This document shows positions 17,402 to 25,407 of a stretch of DNA of 40,604 bases, one piece after another. Under the pieces are notes generated by a model, which was not told where the DNA came from, did not search any database, and saw nothing but the letters and a program-made list of their open reading frames with translations. Source of the stretch: DASTBU01 sp035711845 (GTDB taxonomy: Bacteria; Acidobacteriota; Vicinamibacteria; Vicinamibacterales; 2-12-FULL-66-21); NCBI GenBank assembly GCA_035711845.1, contig DASTBU010000013.1, positions 1 through 40,604 of the forward strand. Direction: 5' to 3'. The stretch's first letter is position 1. Each line of letters opens with the position of its first letter. The translations under genes and the position numbers were made by a program.

Positions 17402-17923
17402 TTACGCGCCCTTCTCCGACGCCGGCAACCGAACGACCTTTGCAGTCGTAATTATCTGACCTGCATGACGTTGGGCGTGCTCGGCGGCGTGGAAGAGCAA
17501 GCCCAGCACCGTGGTTGGCAGAGCTGCCCGCCCAACCGTTCGGGCCTCCTGCAGAATGCCGGGCTGCGTTTGGGCAAGTTGGACGAGCGCCGCGTCGATC
17601 CCGGCTCGTAGTGCGCCAACCAATGACGCCGCCTCCACCCGACCGGGGGTTCGCTCGGCGCTGAGCCTGGCACGCTGTGCCTCGCTCAGGCTCTCTCCCC
17701 GCGCGTAAGTCAGCAGGCGCTCCGTGCTGCCAACCATGTGCACGACGTGGAACCCGACGCTGGCGGCCCCACCCGGCGCCTGCCAGATCTCGTCGGCTGA
17801 CAGTTCGGCCAGCACCCCTTCAACATCCTCTCTCGCCTGGAGAAAGGCGTGTGCCGGGGGCTGAAGCCGAGGGTCGATCCCTGGAACGGGTCCACGAAGC
17901 CAGACTTCCGGTTGGGTGCTCAT
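17402..17923 (-). CDS. DinB/YfiT-like metal-binding helical-bundle protein
   Basis: The 173-residue protein has the DinB four-helix layout with spaced histidines, HVVHM near 68-72 and HAAEHAQRHAGQ near 143-154, which form the expected divalent-metal site. Family members include thiol transferases and many uncharacterised proteins; none is securely assigned here. The ATG at 17923 (MSTQPEVWLRG) is chosen because in-frame sequence further upstream is atypical and overlaps the divergent gene's promoter. TAGAAT lies 13 bases upstream. Confidence 0.88.
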   Translation of the reverse strand: MSTQPEVWLRGPVPGIDPRLQPPAHAFLQAREDVEGVLAELSADEIWQAPGGAASVGFHVVHMVGSTERLLTYARGESLSEAQRARLSAERTPGRVEAASLVGALRAGIDAALVQLAQTQPGILQEARTVGRAALPTTVLGLLFHAAEHAQRHAGQIITTAKVVRLPASEKGA

Positions 17924-17991
17924 GATGCAAAGCGTGATTCTACCTTCAACCCTGATACGCCCCCAGGGGCGGCGGACGGCGAACGAGTCGC

Positions 17992-18020
17992 TTGATTCCG
18001 GCCCCGCAGGGGCACACAAT
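17992..18020 (+). promoter_or_regulatory. Candidate sigma-70 type promoter for the kinase-like gene
   Basis: TTGATT (17992-17997) and CACAAT (18015-18020) are separated by 17 bases, and GGAGG at 18027-18031 precedes the GTG start at 18037. Each box matches four of six consensus bases. It is the only ordinary-looking promoter with both boxes that I noticed near a start in this window. Confidence 0.35.
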
Positions 18021-18036
18021 TCCCGCGGAGGTACAC

Positions 18037-18903
18037 GTGCGAAGTCCGGCTACACGTCGGTGGGCGGTTCTCCTGTCGGCAGGTTCGTTCGTCTTCGCCG
18101 GAGTGCTTTCTGGCGAGGTCGTGTTCGCTCAGGCGCCTGCTGCGACTCAGGCCGGCGTCCCGCCGGCGGCAGGGGCGATGTCTGATGCGGCGATCGAGAA
18201 GTTCCTTCGCGAGGCCACCTTCGTAAAGACACGTTCGGCAGGGAAAGGCGTCACAAACTCCGTGCGTGCCACGATGACCGACGGCACCCTCACCCATGAC
18301 GTGCACATCCAGACAGTCGACGAGCAGAAGACTACCGGGCCGGGGCCGCGGGGACTGGAGGTGAACTTCCGCGACAGTTGGCGGTACAACGTCGCTGCAT
18401 ACCGGCTGGACCGGCTGATCGGGCTCAACATGGTCCCTGTGAGCGTCGAGCGCAATTACCGGACAAAGAGCGCGGCCTACACCTGGTGGGTCGACGATGT
18501 GCTGATGGACGAGAAGGCGCGGCTGGATAAGAAAATCCAGCCGCAGAGTCCCGGCATCTGGGTCGAGACGATGCAGATGGTCCGTGTGTTCGATCAACTG
18601 ATTTACAACGTCGACCGCAACATGGGGAATCTGCTGATCACCACGGACTGGCACGTGTGGGCCATCGATCACACGCGTGCGTTCCGGCTGCACAAGACGC
18701 TCGCCAAGCCCGAACACGTCGCGCGGTGCGATCGCGGCGTCTTCGAACGACTGAAGCACCTCGACAAGGAGGTGCTCGAGCGCGAGCTCGGGGAATACCT
18801 GACCGGATGGGAGCGCGACGCCGTCCTCGCGAGACGCGACGAGATCGTCAAAATCATCGAGAAGGCGGGCGAGGCTGGCCTCTTCGACCGCCGTCAGAGT
18901 TGA
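18037..18903 (+). CDS. Secreted protein with an atypical (PI3K/FAM20/HipA-like) kinase fold
   Basis: The 288-residue protein starts at a GTG preceded by GGAGG and has a clear signal peptide (RSPATRRWAVLLSAG to VVFAQ). The rest resembles atypical kinases. A helix with a glycine-rich lead-in ends in NVAAYRLDRLIGLNMVPVSV, like the helix-C region. The catalytic-loop-like YNVDRNMGNLLI has Asp193 and Asn198 in the D-x4-N spacing of protein kinases. The metal-binding equivalent is WAIDHTRAF (Asp211). This is fold recognition by eye; the substrate is unknown. A periplasmic kinase would need an ATP source outside the cytoplasm, which is unexplained. The acylase follows after 69 bp. Confidence 0.7.
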   Translation: MRSPATRRWAVLLSAGSFVFAGVLSGEVVFAQAPAATQAGVPPAAGAMSDAAIEKFLREATFVKTRSAGKGVTNSVRATMTDGTLTHDVHIQTVDEQKTTGPGPRGLEVNFRDSWRYNVAAYRLDRLIGLNMVPVSVERNYRTKSAAYTWWVDDVLMDEKARLDKKIQPQSPGIWVETMQMVRVFDQLIYNVDRNMGNLLITTDWHVWAIDHTRAFRLHKTLAKPEHVARCDRGVFERLKHLDKEVLERELGEYLTGWERDAVLARRDEIVKIIEKAGEAGLFDRRQS

Positions 18904-18972
18904 ACGCCTCCATTGCACGCTGCGCGAACCGTGCAGGTCGGTGAGCATGCCAGGGAGCGAGGAGGAGCCCCT

Positions 18973-21225
18973 GTGAGAGGTTCGAGGCTCGTGCTGCTCG
19001 GCTCGGTCCTGTGCGCCTCGGTGTTCGTTTTCCAGAGTGTCACCATCCAGAAGCTCGCCGAGAACAGCCTCGCATTGATCGACGGGGAGATCGACGTTGA
19101 GGGCCTGCAGTCCACCGTCCGCGTCGTTCGCGACCGATGGGGCGTGCCGCACATCTATGCACCGTCTGAGCAGGACCTCTTTTTCGCGCAAGGCTACGTG
19201 GCCGCCCAGGATCGACTCTGGCAGATGGAGATGTGGCGCCGAAGCGCGGAAGGCCGGCTCGCCGAGATACTCGGCCCGGCCGCCATACCGAGCGACAGGC
19301 GCGCACGTCTCCTGAAGTATCGCGGGCCCGTTGACGATCAGGAGATCGCCAGTTATCACCCTGACGCGAGACGGCTGATGACGGCGTTTGTCGCCGGCGT
19401 GAATGCGTTCATCGCTCACCATCGAGACAGGCTACCGATCGAGTTCCTCCTCACCGGCGTCACGCCGGAGCCGTGGACGATCGAAACGCTGCTCCTGCGG
19501 CAGATCGCGTTCGGCGACGCCACGAGCGAGCTCCGCCTCGCACGATCGGTGACGGCGCTCGGTGTCGCCGAGGCCAACCGGCGCAGCAATCCCGATCCCT
19601 GGGACGATCTCAAAGTCCATGACGGGATGGATCTGTCGATCGTCACCGAGGAGGTGCTGTCAGCCACACGGGCGGGAGGTCGGCTGCCCGAGCCCGCCGT
19701 CCTTCCGGCCTATCGCTCCCTGATCGGGTCCGCAGCACAGCAGGTGGAGGAGGCAGCGGTCAGTCCGGGCAGCAACAACTGGGTCGTATCCGGTTCGCTC
19801 TCGGCAACCGGAAAGCCTGTGGTCGCCAACGATCCGCACCGCACCGTGTCGCTGCCATCGCTTCGATACATCGTTCATCTCAGTGCGCCGGGGTGGAACG
19901 TGATCGGAGCGTCGGAACCGCCTTTCATTGGCGTCGCAATCGGCCACAACGAGCGCCTGGCCTGGGGCCTGACGATCGTGGGAACCGATCAGCAGGACGT
20001 GTACGTCGAGGAGCTGAATCCCGCCGACCCGCTCGCAGTCCGGTACGAGGATCGCTGGGAGCCGGTGCGCATCGTGCGTGAGGAAATCGCCGTCAAGGGT
20101 CGACCGGCCGAACAGCTGGAGCTCAAGTTCAGCCGCCATGGTCCGATCTTCTTCGAGGATCGCGCGCGTCATCGCGCGTACGCCGTGCGATCCGCGCTGC
20201 ACGAGCGCGGCACCGCTCCCTACCTGGCTGGCTTGCGCCTCGGCCAGGCACGCGACTGCCGCGAGTTTCTCGAGGCTGCGATGTATTGGCACGCGCCGTC
20301 CGAGAATCTCGTCTGCGGCGATGTCGGCGGCAGCATCTCCTGGCAGGCGTCCGCGCTCACGCCCGATCGCCGAGGCTGGTCAGGACGGCTTCCTGTGCCG
20401 GGAACCGGCGCGTACGAATGGGGCGGTTTCCGGAAGGACCTGCCGCGCGAGTACAACCCGGCGCGGGGATTCATCGTCACAGCCAACCACAACGTGCAGC
20501 CGAAGGACTACTCGCCGCCGCTCATGTTCAAGTCGGCCGATACCAGATTCGCTCGCATCACGAGGCTGATGCAGCTCTTCCCGCCCGCCCGCAAGCTCAC
20601 GCTCGAGGATCACCGGCGCATGCAACTCGACGCGGTGTCGCTGCAGGCCGCATCGGACCTCGAGCAGTTCAGGGGCTGGGCATCGGACGATCCGGCGATC
20701 GAACGAGCGCGAGCGATGCTCGCCGCGTGGGATGCCCTTTACGCGCGTGACAGTGCGGCCGCCGCACTCTACGAGACATGGCGCAGCCTGCCGGGAGCGG
20801 AGCACGCTCCGGCCCGCACGTCGTCTCGGTTCCGGTCCTATGCGGAGGCACGGCTCCGGCAGGCCGTGAACGAGCTCACGGGGCGCCAGGGTCTCGACCC
20901 GGCGGAGTGGCGCTGGGGACGAATGCACACACGCAGTTTCAGGCACCCCTTCATTGCCGCGTTCGATCTCGCCACGGTCGAGCGTCCCGGCGGCGCGGGA
21001 ACCGTTGCGGCAGACGGCGCGAGCTACAGGGAGATCCTGGACGTTTCGGACTGGGATCGATCGCTCGTGACGAACGCGCCGGGGCAATCGGGGCAGCCCG
21101 GAAGCCCTTTCTACGGCAACCTGCTGCCGCTCTGGGCCAGCGATCAGTATTTTCCGCTCGCCTTCTCGACAGCAGCCGTGGAGAAAGACGCAACGCATCG
21201 GCTCTTGCTCCGACCGGGTCGGTGA
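18973..21225 (+). CDS. Penicillin acylase family Ntn-hydrolase
   Basis: The 750-residue precursor has an N-terminal signal or anchor (LVLLGSVLCASVFVF), an alpha-chain region (VRVVRDRWGVPHIYAPSEQD and FAQGYVAAQDRLWQMEMWRR are family signatures) and the autoprocessing site SPGSNNWVVSG. Ser267 (codon at 19771) would become the N-terminal nucleophile of the beta chain. Later hallmarks are PVVANDPHRTVSLPS and FIVTANHNVQP. Members cleave N-acyl bonds of beta-lactams, homoserine lactones or cyclic lipopeptides; the substrate is not predictable here. The GTG at 18973 is chosen because it has GAGGAGG just upstream and opens on the signal. It is complete. Confidence 0.94.
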   Translation: MRGSRLVLLGSVLCASVFVFQSVTIQKLAENSLALIDGEIDVEGLQSTVRVVRDRWGVPHIYAPSEQDLFFAQGYVAAQDRLWQMEMWRRSAEGRLAEILGPAAIPSDRRARLLKYRGPVDDQEIASYHPDARRLMTAFVAGVNAFIAHHRDRLPIEFLLTGVTPEPWTIETLLLRQIAFGDATSELRLARSVTALGVAEANRRSNPDPWDDLKVHDGMDLSIVTEEVLSATRAGGRLPEPAVLPAYRSLIGSAAQQVEEAAVSPGSNNWVVSGSLSATGKPVVANDPHRTVSLPSLRYIVHLSAPGWNVIGASEPPFIGVAIGHNERLAWGLTIVGTDQQDVYVEELNPADPLAVRYEDRWEPVRIVREEIAVKGRPAEQLELKFSRHGPIFFEDRARHRAYAVRSALHERGTAPYLAGLRLGQARDCREFLEAAMYWHAPSENLVCGDVGGSISWQASALTPDRRGWSGRLPVPGTGAYEWGGFRKDLPREYNPARGFIVTANHNVQPKDYSPPLMFKSADTRFARITRLMQLFPPARKLTLEDHRRMQLDAVSLQAASDLEQFRGWASDDPAIERARAMLAAWDALYARDSAAAALYETWRSLPGAEHAPARTSSRFRSYAEARLRQAVNELTGRQGLDPAEWRWGRMHTRSFRHPFIAAFDLATVERPGGAGTVAADGASYREILDVSDWDRSLVTNAPGQSGQPGSPFYGNLLPLWASDQYFPLAFSTAAVEKDATHRLLLRPGR

Positions 21226-21334
21226 TCGCGAGGGCGCCATGTCCACGAGAGCTCATCCGAAGCAAGGGATGAGCCCGGGTCCGGTAGGGGTAGGCCCCGG
21301 TTCGCCGGCTGGATCAGGGCCGCGGGCGGTTCGG

Positions 21335-21351
21335 TGGGGAGCACTTCCCCA
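21335..21351. other. Small inverted repeat TGGGGA-5-TCCCCA upstream of the beta-lactamase-fold gene
   Basis: Six-base perfect arms (21335-21340 and 21346-21351) with a five-base loop lie about 110 bp after the acylase stop. There is no U-tract, so it is at best a weak attenuator or an operator-like site. Confidence 0.3.
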
Positions 21352-21374
21352 ATGCCCATGCTTCAGTTACACTT

Positions 21375-21392
21375 GGCTCTTCCAGAAGAGCC
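21375..21392 (+). promoter_or_regulatory. Perfect 8-bp hairpin just before the start codon at 21395
   Basis: GGCTCTTC, CA, GAAGAGCC forms a perfect stem ending two bases before the ATG. The only Shine-Dalgarno-like bases (GAAGAG) lie inside the right arm, so the stem would hide them. TACACT lies just upstream (21368-21373). This may throttle or regulate translation; the sequence alone cannot prove it. Confidence 0.5.
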
Positions 21393-21394
21393 AC

Positions 21395-22465
21395 ATGTTC
21401 AGACGATTGGCTGCGACCTTCGTCGTTCTTGTGTTGGCCATGACGGGCGCCCATGCCCTGCAGGATCCGGTTCCGCAGGTGCTCGCTTCGCCGCCTTTCG
21501 AAGCCTACCTTGAACCGCTCCGCCAGCAAGCGGGCATTCCCGGGCTTTCTGCCGTCATCCTGCTCGATGGCGAGGTGGCCTGGGAGCGCGGATTCGGCTT
21601 TCAGAACGTCGAGGCGCGCATCCGCGCGACGCCCGATACCCCCTATGTCGTCGCTGACCTCAGCCAGACCTTCGCCGCTGTCCTGCTGCTTCAGTGCGTG
21701 GAGACGCGACACCTCGCCCTGGACGAACCGGTCCAGACCTATGGTGTGACGTTCCCGGAGCCAGGCGTCACGATGCGGCAACTGATGAGCCACACCTCGA
21801 CGGGCGCGCCGGGACTGGGCTTTCGGTACGCTCCCGATCGCTACGCCAGGCTCACCGAGCTGGTCACGACCTGCATACCCCAGCCGTACCGGAAGAGCGT
21901 CTCGCACCGGATCCTCGAGCATCTGGCGATGAGGGATTCGGTGCCGGGGCGGGACCTGCAGGATCCGGCCGTCGTGCCGGAAGGCCTGTACGATCCGGCC
22001 GACCTCGAGAGGTACCAGCGCGTACTGGAACGGCTGGCCGTGCCTTACCGGGTAGACAGGCGCAACCGTCTCACGCGGGTGGATGTACCGATTGAGGGGA
22101 TCAACGCCGCCACGGGCCTCGTGTCGACGGCGCGCGATCTCGCGCTCTTCGACAGAGCGCTCGACTCCTCACTGCTGCTGGAATCGACGCGGAACCTCGC
22201 GTGGACGAACGCCTCGGCGGCGGATTTCTCCACCGTCCCCATGGGGCTCGGCTGGTTCGTTCAGTACTACCGTGGCGAGCGCATCGTCTGGCATTTCGGC
22301 CTGGTGCCGAATGCGTACTCGTCGCTGATTCTCAAGGTGCCGTCCCGGAAGCTCACCGTGATTCTGCTGGCCAACAGCGACAAGTTGAACTCAGCATTCC
22401 AGCTCAGCGAGGGCGACGTGACCAGGTCGGTTTTTGCCTCGCTCTTCCTGCGTCTGTTCATTTGA
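21395..22465 (+). CDS. Secreted beta-lactamase/class C-fold protein lacking the catalytic SxxK residues
   Basis: The 356-residue protein has a signal peptide (RRLAATFVVLVLAMTGAHA) and the fold of serine beta-lactamase-related hydrolases: LSAVILLDGEVAWERGFGFQ, MRQLMSHTSTGAPGLG, INAATGLVSTARDLALFDRA and LTVILLANSD. The active-site SxxK aligns with ADLSQTFAA, so Ser becomes Asp88 and Lys becomes Gln91. The usual YSN is YAP. It is therefore probably a binding or structural protein, not an enzyme. A hairpin lies at its start, and the next gene overlaps its stop. No frameshift or early stop is seen, so it looks maintained. Confidence 0.85.
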   Translation: MFRRLAATFVVLVLAMTGAHALQDPVPQVLASPPFEAYLEPLRQQAGIPGLSAVILLDGEVAWERGFGFQNVEARIRATPDTPYVVADLSQTFAAVLLLQCVETRHLALDEPVQTYGVTFPEPGVTMRQLMSHTSTGAPGLGFRYAPDRYARLTELVTTCIPQPYRKSVSHRILEHLAMRDSVPGRDLQDPAVVPEGLYDPADLERYQRVLERLAVPYRVDRRNRLTRVDVPIEGINAATGLVSTARDLALFDRALDSSLLLESTRNLAWTNASAADFSTVPMGLGWFVQYYRGERIVWHFGLVPNAYSSLILKVPSRKLTVILLANSDKLNSAFQLSEGDVTRSVFASLFLRLFI

Positions 22466-23106
22466 AGGCCGGCCTGACCAGCGGGTTGTCGCGTCTGGCC
22501 TCGTGCCTGCTGCTCCTTGGGAGCTTCGCGCGTCCCGCGAGTGCCGAGTGGTACCTGACCCCCCTCGTCGGCTTCACGTTCAAGGGCGACACGACGCTCT
22601 TCAACGAGCCCACCCAGGACGACGACCTCAACGTCGTGACGGCGGTCAGCAAGATCCACTGGAATTTCGGGGGCGCGACGACGCTGATCGGCGCAGGCCC
22701 GATAGGCGTCGAAGCGTTCTTTCTCTACACGCCGGGCTTTCTGCAGCAGGATCTGGGTCTTCTACAGAAGAGCAAGACGCTGGCGCTGATGGGGAACGTC
22801 GTGCTCGCGATGCCACGCGGCTGGAACGAGTACGGGCTGCGGCCGTTCGTCTCGGGAGGGCTCGGGCTCCTGCGCGTGACCGCGGAAGATCTTCCACCCG
22901 TCAATTTCTACGAAGACCCGATCAACCTCTTCGGCTATAACGTGGGCGGCGGTGCGGTCGGCTTCATTACCGAACGGACAGGGCTGCGGTTCGACCTGCG
23001 GTACTTCAGTCACGTGCGGCCGAAGGAGGATTTGAGCGGGACTTCCTTCGGCCCGATCGAGCTGAGCTACTGGAACGCCTCGGTCGGCGTAATCTTTCGA
23101 TACTGA
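22462..23106 (+). CDS. Small outer-membrane beta-barrel protein
   Basis: The 214-residue protein starts at a TTG that overlaps the upstream TGA as TTGA, and opens on a signal peptide (SRLASCLLLLGSFARPASA, cleavage before EWYLTP). The mature part has alternating strands with aromatic girdles and ends in GVIFRY, the terminal aromatic typical of outer-membrane barrels. I cannot name a specific family. Coupling to the beta-lactamase-fold gene suggests joint expression. In-frame ATGs upstream would lie inside that gene and lack the signal peptide. Confidence 0.75.
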   Translation: MKAGLTSGLSRLASCLLLLGSFARPASAEWYLTPLVGFTFKGDTTLFNEPTQDDDLNVVTAVSKIHWNFGGATTLIGAGPIGVEAFFLYTPGFLQQDLGLLQKSKTLALMGNVVLAMPRGWNEYGLRPFVSGGLGLLRVTAEDLPPVNFYEDPINLFGYNVGGGAVGFITERTGLRFDLRYFSHVRPKEDLSGTSFGPIELSYWNASVGVIFRY

Positions 23107-23139
23107 TCGGTGCCGCTTGCCCACGGCAGGCTCCATCGA

Positions 23140-23145
23140 TACGAT
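23140..23145 (+). promoter_or_regulatory. Candidate -10 box (TACGAT) for the first Gfo/Idh/MocA gene, leaderless type
   Basis: TACGAT ends seven bases before the ATG at 23153, and no Shine-Dalgarno sequence is present. Confidence 0.45.
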
Positions 23146-23152
23146 CCGCGCC

Positions 23153-24274
23153 ATGCCTGAGGTGCCCCGCCCGCTCGGGGTCGCCGTCGTCGGCATTGGC
23201 TGGGTCGCCGCGCAGCACCTCACGGCTTTCCTGCGCAACCCGCACGCCCGGGTTGTTTTTCTCTGCAGCCGGAACGAGGCGCGCGCCCGTGGGCGGTTGG
23301 AGCAGGCAGGTGTCGACGCTCCGTCTGCGCGGTTCACGACGAACTACCAGGACGTCCTCGACTCCCACGAGGTCGAGATCGTCTCGATCGCGACGCCGAA
23401 CCACCTGCACGCCTCGCAGGCCGTAGCTGCCGCGCGGGCAGGCAAGCACGTTCTGCTCGAGAAGCCGACCGGGCTGGACCTCACGGAATTGCGCGCCATC
23501 CGGGACGCGGTCAAACGGTCGAGGATCCGGACCATCGTCTCGTTCGAGCTCCATTACCACCCCTACCTGCGGTTCGCCCGGTGGCTCCGCGAGAGCGGGT
23601 GGCTCGGCCGGCTTCGTTTCGCTCGTTTCCAGTATTTGTCGCGGGTCACCGAGTGGTACTCGGGCTGGCAATGGGTGCGAACCAGGACGAGCGGGCGCAG
23701 TCACCTGCTGGCAGCCGGCTGCCATGCCGTGGATGCGCTCCGCTGGTGCACCGGCCTCGAGGCAGCGGAAGTCTCTGCCTACCATGCGCGCTTCACGAAG
23801 GGCTATGAGTATCCGACGTCGATCATCGTCAATCTGAAGATGGGTCGATCGCCGGGATCGCCGGTGATCGCGCAGCTCGTCAGCTCCACGGATTTTCAGA
23901 TGCCCTACAGCTTCGGCGTGGAGATGATGGGCGACCGGGCCACGCTCCGCGACGATATGATCCTCTGGAGCGAGGGGCCGATCGATATGGCGGCGCTCGA
24001 TCGGGACTGCCCCATCGACGGCATCGCGTTCAGCGAGGGCCGTACGCCAACGGGGGCTGCCGCGATACGCATCCATGCGGACATGCCGGGCAGCGCCGAC
24101 GTGACACATCATCCCTTCCAGGGCGAGATCGACGAGCTCGTGGAATGCATCCTGGACCGACGCGAGACGCACCTCAACGTCCACGATGCTCAGAAGACGA
24201 TGGAGATTTGCATTGCGGCGGATCGATCGGCGGCGCGCGGCGGGCGCCCGGTACGGCTGCCGCTGATTCGATAG
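23153..24274 (+). CDS. Gfo/Idh/MocA family NAD(P)-dependent oxidoreductase (1)
   Basis: The 373-residue cytoplasmic protein has an N-terminal Rossmann fold (VAVVGIGWVAAQHLTAFL), the SIATPNHLHASQAV segment, and the family's LLEKPTGLD motif with the conserved Lys. A C-terminal alpha/beta domain holds LLAAGCHAVDALRWCTGL. Such enzymes oxidise or reduce sugars and cyclitols at a secondary alcohol. There is no signal peptide, unlike the two other Gfo/Idh/MocA proteins nearby. It is separated from the next gene by about 200 bp of low-complexity DNA, so it may be its own unit. Confidence 0.94.
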   Translation: MPEVPRPLGVAVVGIGWVAAQHLTAFLRNPHARVVFLCSRNEARARGRLEQAGVDAPSARFTTNYQDVLDSHEVEIVSIATPNHLHASQAVAAARAGKHVLLEKPTGLDLTELRAIRDAVKRSRIRTIVSFELHYHPYLRFARWLRESGWLGRLRFARFQYLSRVTEWYSGWQWVRTRTSGRSHLLAAGCHAVDALRWCTGLEAAEVSAYHARFTKGYEYPTSIIVNLKMGRSPGSPVIAQLVSSTDFQMPYSFGVEMMGDRATLRDDMILWSEGPIDMAALDRDCPIDGIAFSEGRTPTGAAAIRIHADMPGSADVTHHPFQGEIDELVECILDRRETHLNVHDAQKTMEICIAADRSAARGGRPVRLPLIR

Positions 24275-24465
24275 ATGCGCACGGCAGCCACGACGACACG
24301 AGGATCTGACGACCACGACGATCACCACGACCACGACGTTTGCGATTCATTCGCGGTCCATTCGCTATTCGTTCGTCGCGATCGTGGTGACGTCGCGGTC
24401 GTTTCCGACGTGCGCGCGTTGCCGTGGCTCGATGAACCGACTCGACGCCGGAGCTGGACGTCCTC
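24275..24465. repeat. Low-complexity spacer (CACGACCACGACGATC and ATTCGC words)
   Basis: The spacer starts with CACGACGA/CACGACCACGA words and continues with ATTCATTCGC, CCATTCGC and TATTCGTTCG. TCACCACGA (24322-24330) and TCGTGGTGA (24382-24390) are perfect 9-bp inverted arms around a 51-base loop. No gene is evident. AGGAGG at its right edge serves the next gene. Confidence 0.6.
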
Positions 24466-24471
24466 AGGAGG
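24466..24471 (+). promoter_or_regulatory. Ribosome-binding site AGGAGG that decides the start at 24481
   Basis: AGGAGG lies three bases before an ATG at 24475 and nine before the in-frame ATG at 24481. The second spacing is normal, so MLTRRDLL is the likely N terminus. Confidence 0.6.
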
Positions 24472-24480
24472 ACAATGCCA

Positions 24481-25407
24481 ATGCTGACCCGACGGGATCT
24501 CCTCCATCGCGTGGCCGGAGCGCTCGGCCTGCCCGCGATCGCGCGCGCGGCAGGCAGCGGCCTGGTCTCGCAGCCACCCTCCGGGGGGCTCCTCTTCCGC
24601 ATTTCGCTCGCGCAGTGGTCACTCCATCGCACGATCAAGAGCGGCAAGCTGGACCACCTCGACTTTGCGAGGGTCACGCGCGAGGACTACGGGCTCGAGG
24701 CCGTCGAGTACGTGAACTCATTCTTCAAGGACCGGGCGGCGGATGCCGCGTACCTGGCCGACATGAACCGCCGCGCAAAGGATCACGGTGTCGCCCAGCA
24801 CCTGATCATGTGCGACGGGGAAGGCCGCCTGGGCGATCCCGATGGGGAGACGAGGCGTCAGGCGGTCGAGAACCACAGGAAGTGGCTCGATGCCGCGAAG
24901 ACGCTCGGGTGCGTTTCCATCCGCGTGAACGCGGCGAGCGAGGGAAGCTTCGAGGAGCAGCAGAAGCTGGCGGCCGACGGCTTGCGGCGGCTCTGCGAGC
25001 TGGGCGCGGCGCTCGGCATCAACGTCATCGTCGAAAACCACGGCGGGTTGTCGTCGAATGGCCGGTGGCTCGCGGGCGTCATGAAGATGGTGGGGCATCC
25101 GAGGTGCGGAACGCTGCCCGACTTCGGCAACTTCTACGAGTACGATCGTTACCAGGGAGTCGCCGACCTCATGCCGTTCGCCAAGGCGGTCAGCGCCAAG
25201 TCGCACGACTTCGACGAGAAGGGGAACGAGTCGGCCAAGGACTACCACCGGTTGATGAAGACGGTGACCGATGCCGGCTACCGATCGTGGGTCGGCATCG
25301 AGTACGAAGGGGACCGCTTGAGCGAGCCGGAGGGCATCATGGCGACGAAGCGCCTCCTCGAGCGCGTTCGCAGCGATCTCGCCGCCGGGAAGGGAGCACA
25401 GCTATGA
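24481..25407 (+). CDS. Sugar phosphate isomerase/epimerase family TIM-barrel protein with Tat-like leader
   Basis: The 308-residue protein begins MLTRRDLLHRVAGALGLPAI, a Tat-type leader with twin Arg. The TIM barrel follows (FRISLAQWSLHRTI, LEAVEYVNSFF, VIVENHGGLSSNG, GTLPDFGNFYEYDRY, WVGIEYEGDRL), with the acidic and His residues expected of a metal site in this xylose-isomerase-like family. The reaction is probably isomerisation or epimerisation of a sugar or keto-sugar, but could be a lyase. Its stop overlaps the next gene's start as ATGA, and the pairing with a Gfo/Idh/MocA protein is a common oxidation-isomerisation arrangement. Confidence 0.9.
   Translation: MLTRRDLLHRVAGALGLPAIARAAGSGLVSQPPSGGLLFRISLAQWSLHRTIKSGKLDHLDFARVTREDYGLEAVEYVNSFFKDRAADAAYLADMNRRAKDHGVAQHLIMCDGEGRLGDPDGETRRQAVENHRKWLDAAKTLGCVSIRVNAASEGSFEEQQKLAADGLRRLCELGAALGINVIVENHGGLSSNGRWLAGVMKMVGHPRCGTLPDFGNFYEYDRYQGVADLMPFAKAVSAKSHDFDEKGNESAKDYHRLMKTVTDAGYRSWVGIEYEGDRLSEPEGIMATKRLLERVRSDLAAGKGAQL

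Noticed and set aside
24384..25403. N-terminal extension that would make the second Gfo/Idh/MocA protein 777 residues long
   Set aside because: The extension overlaps the isomerase gene in another frame and is low complexity. The ATG at 25404 opens exactly on a Tat leader and overlaps the upstream stop.
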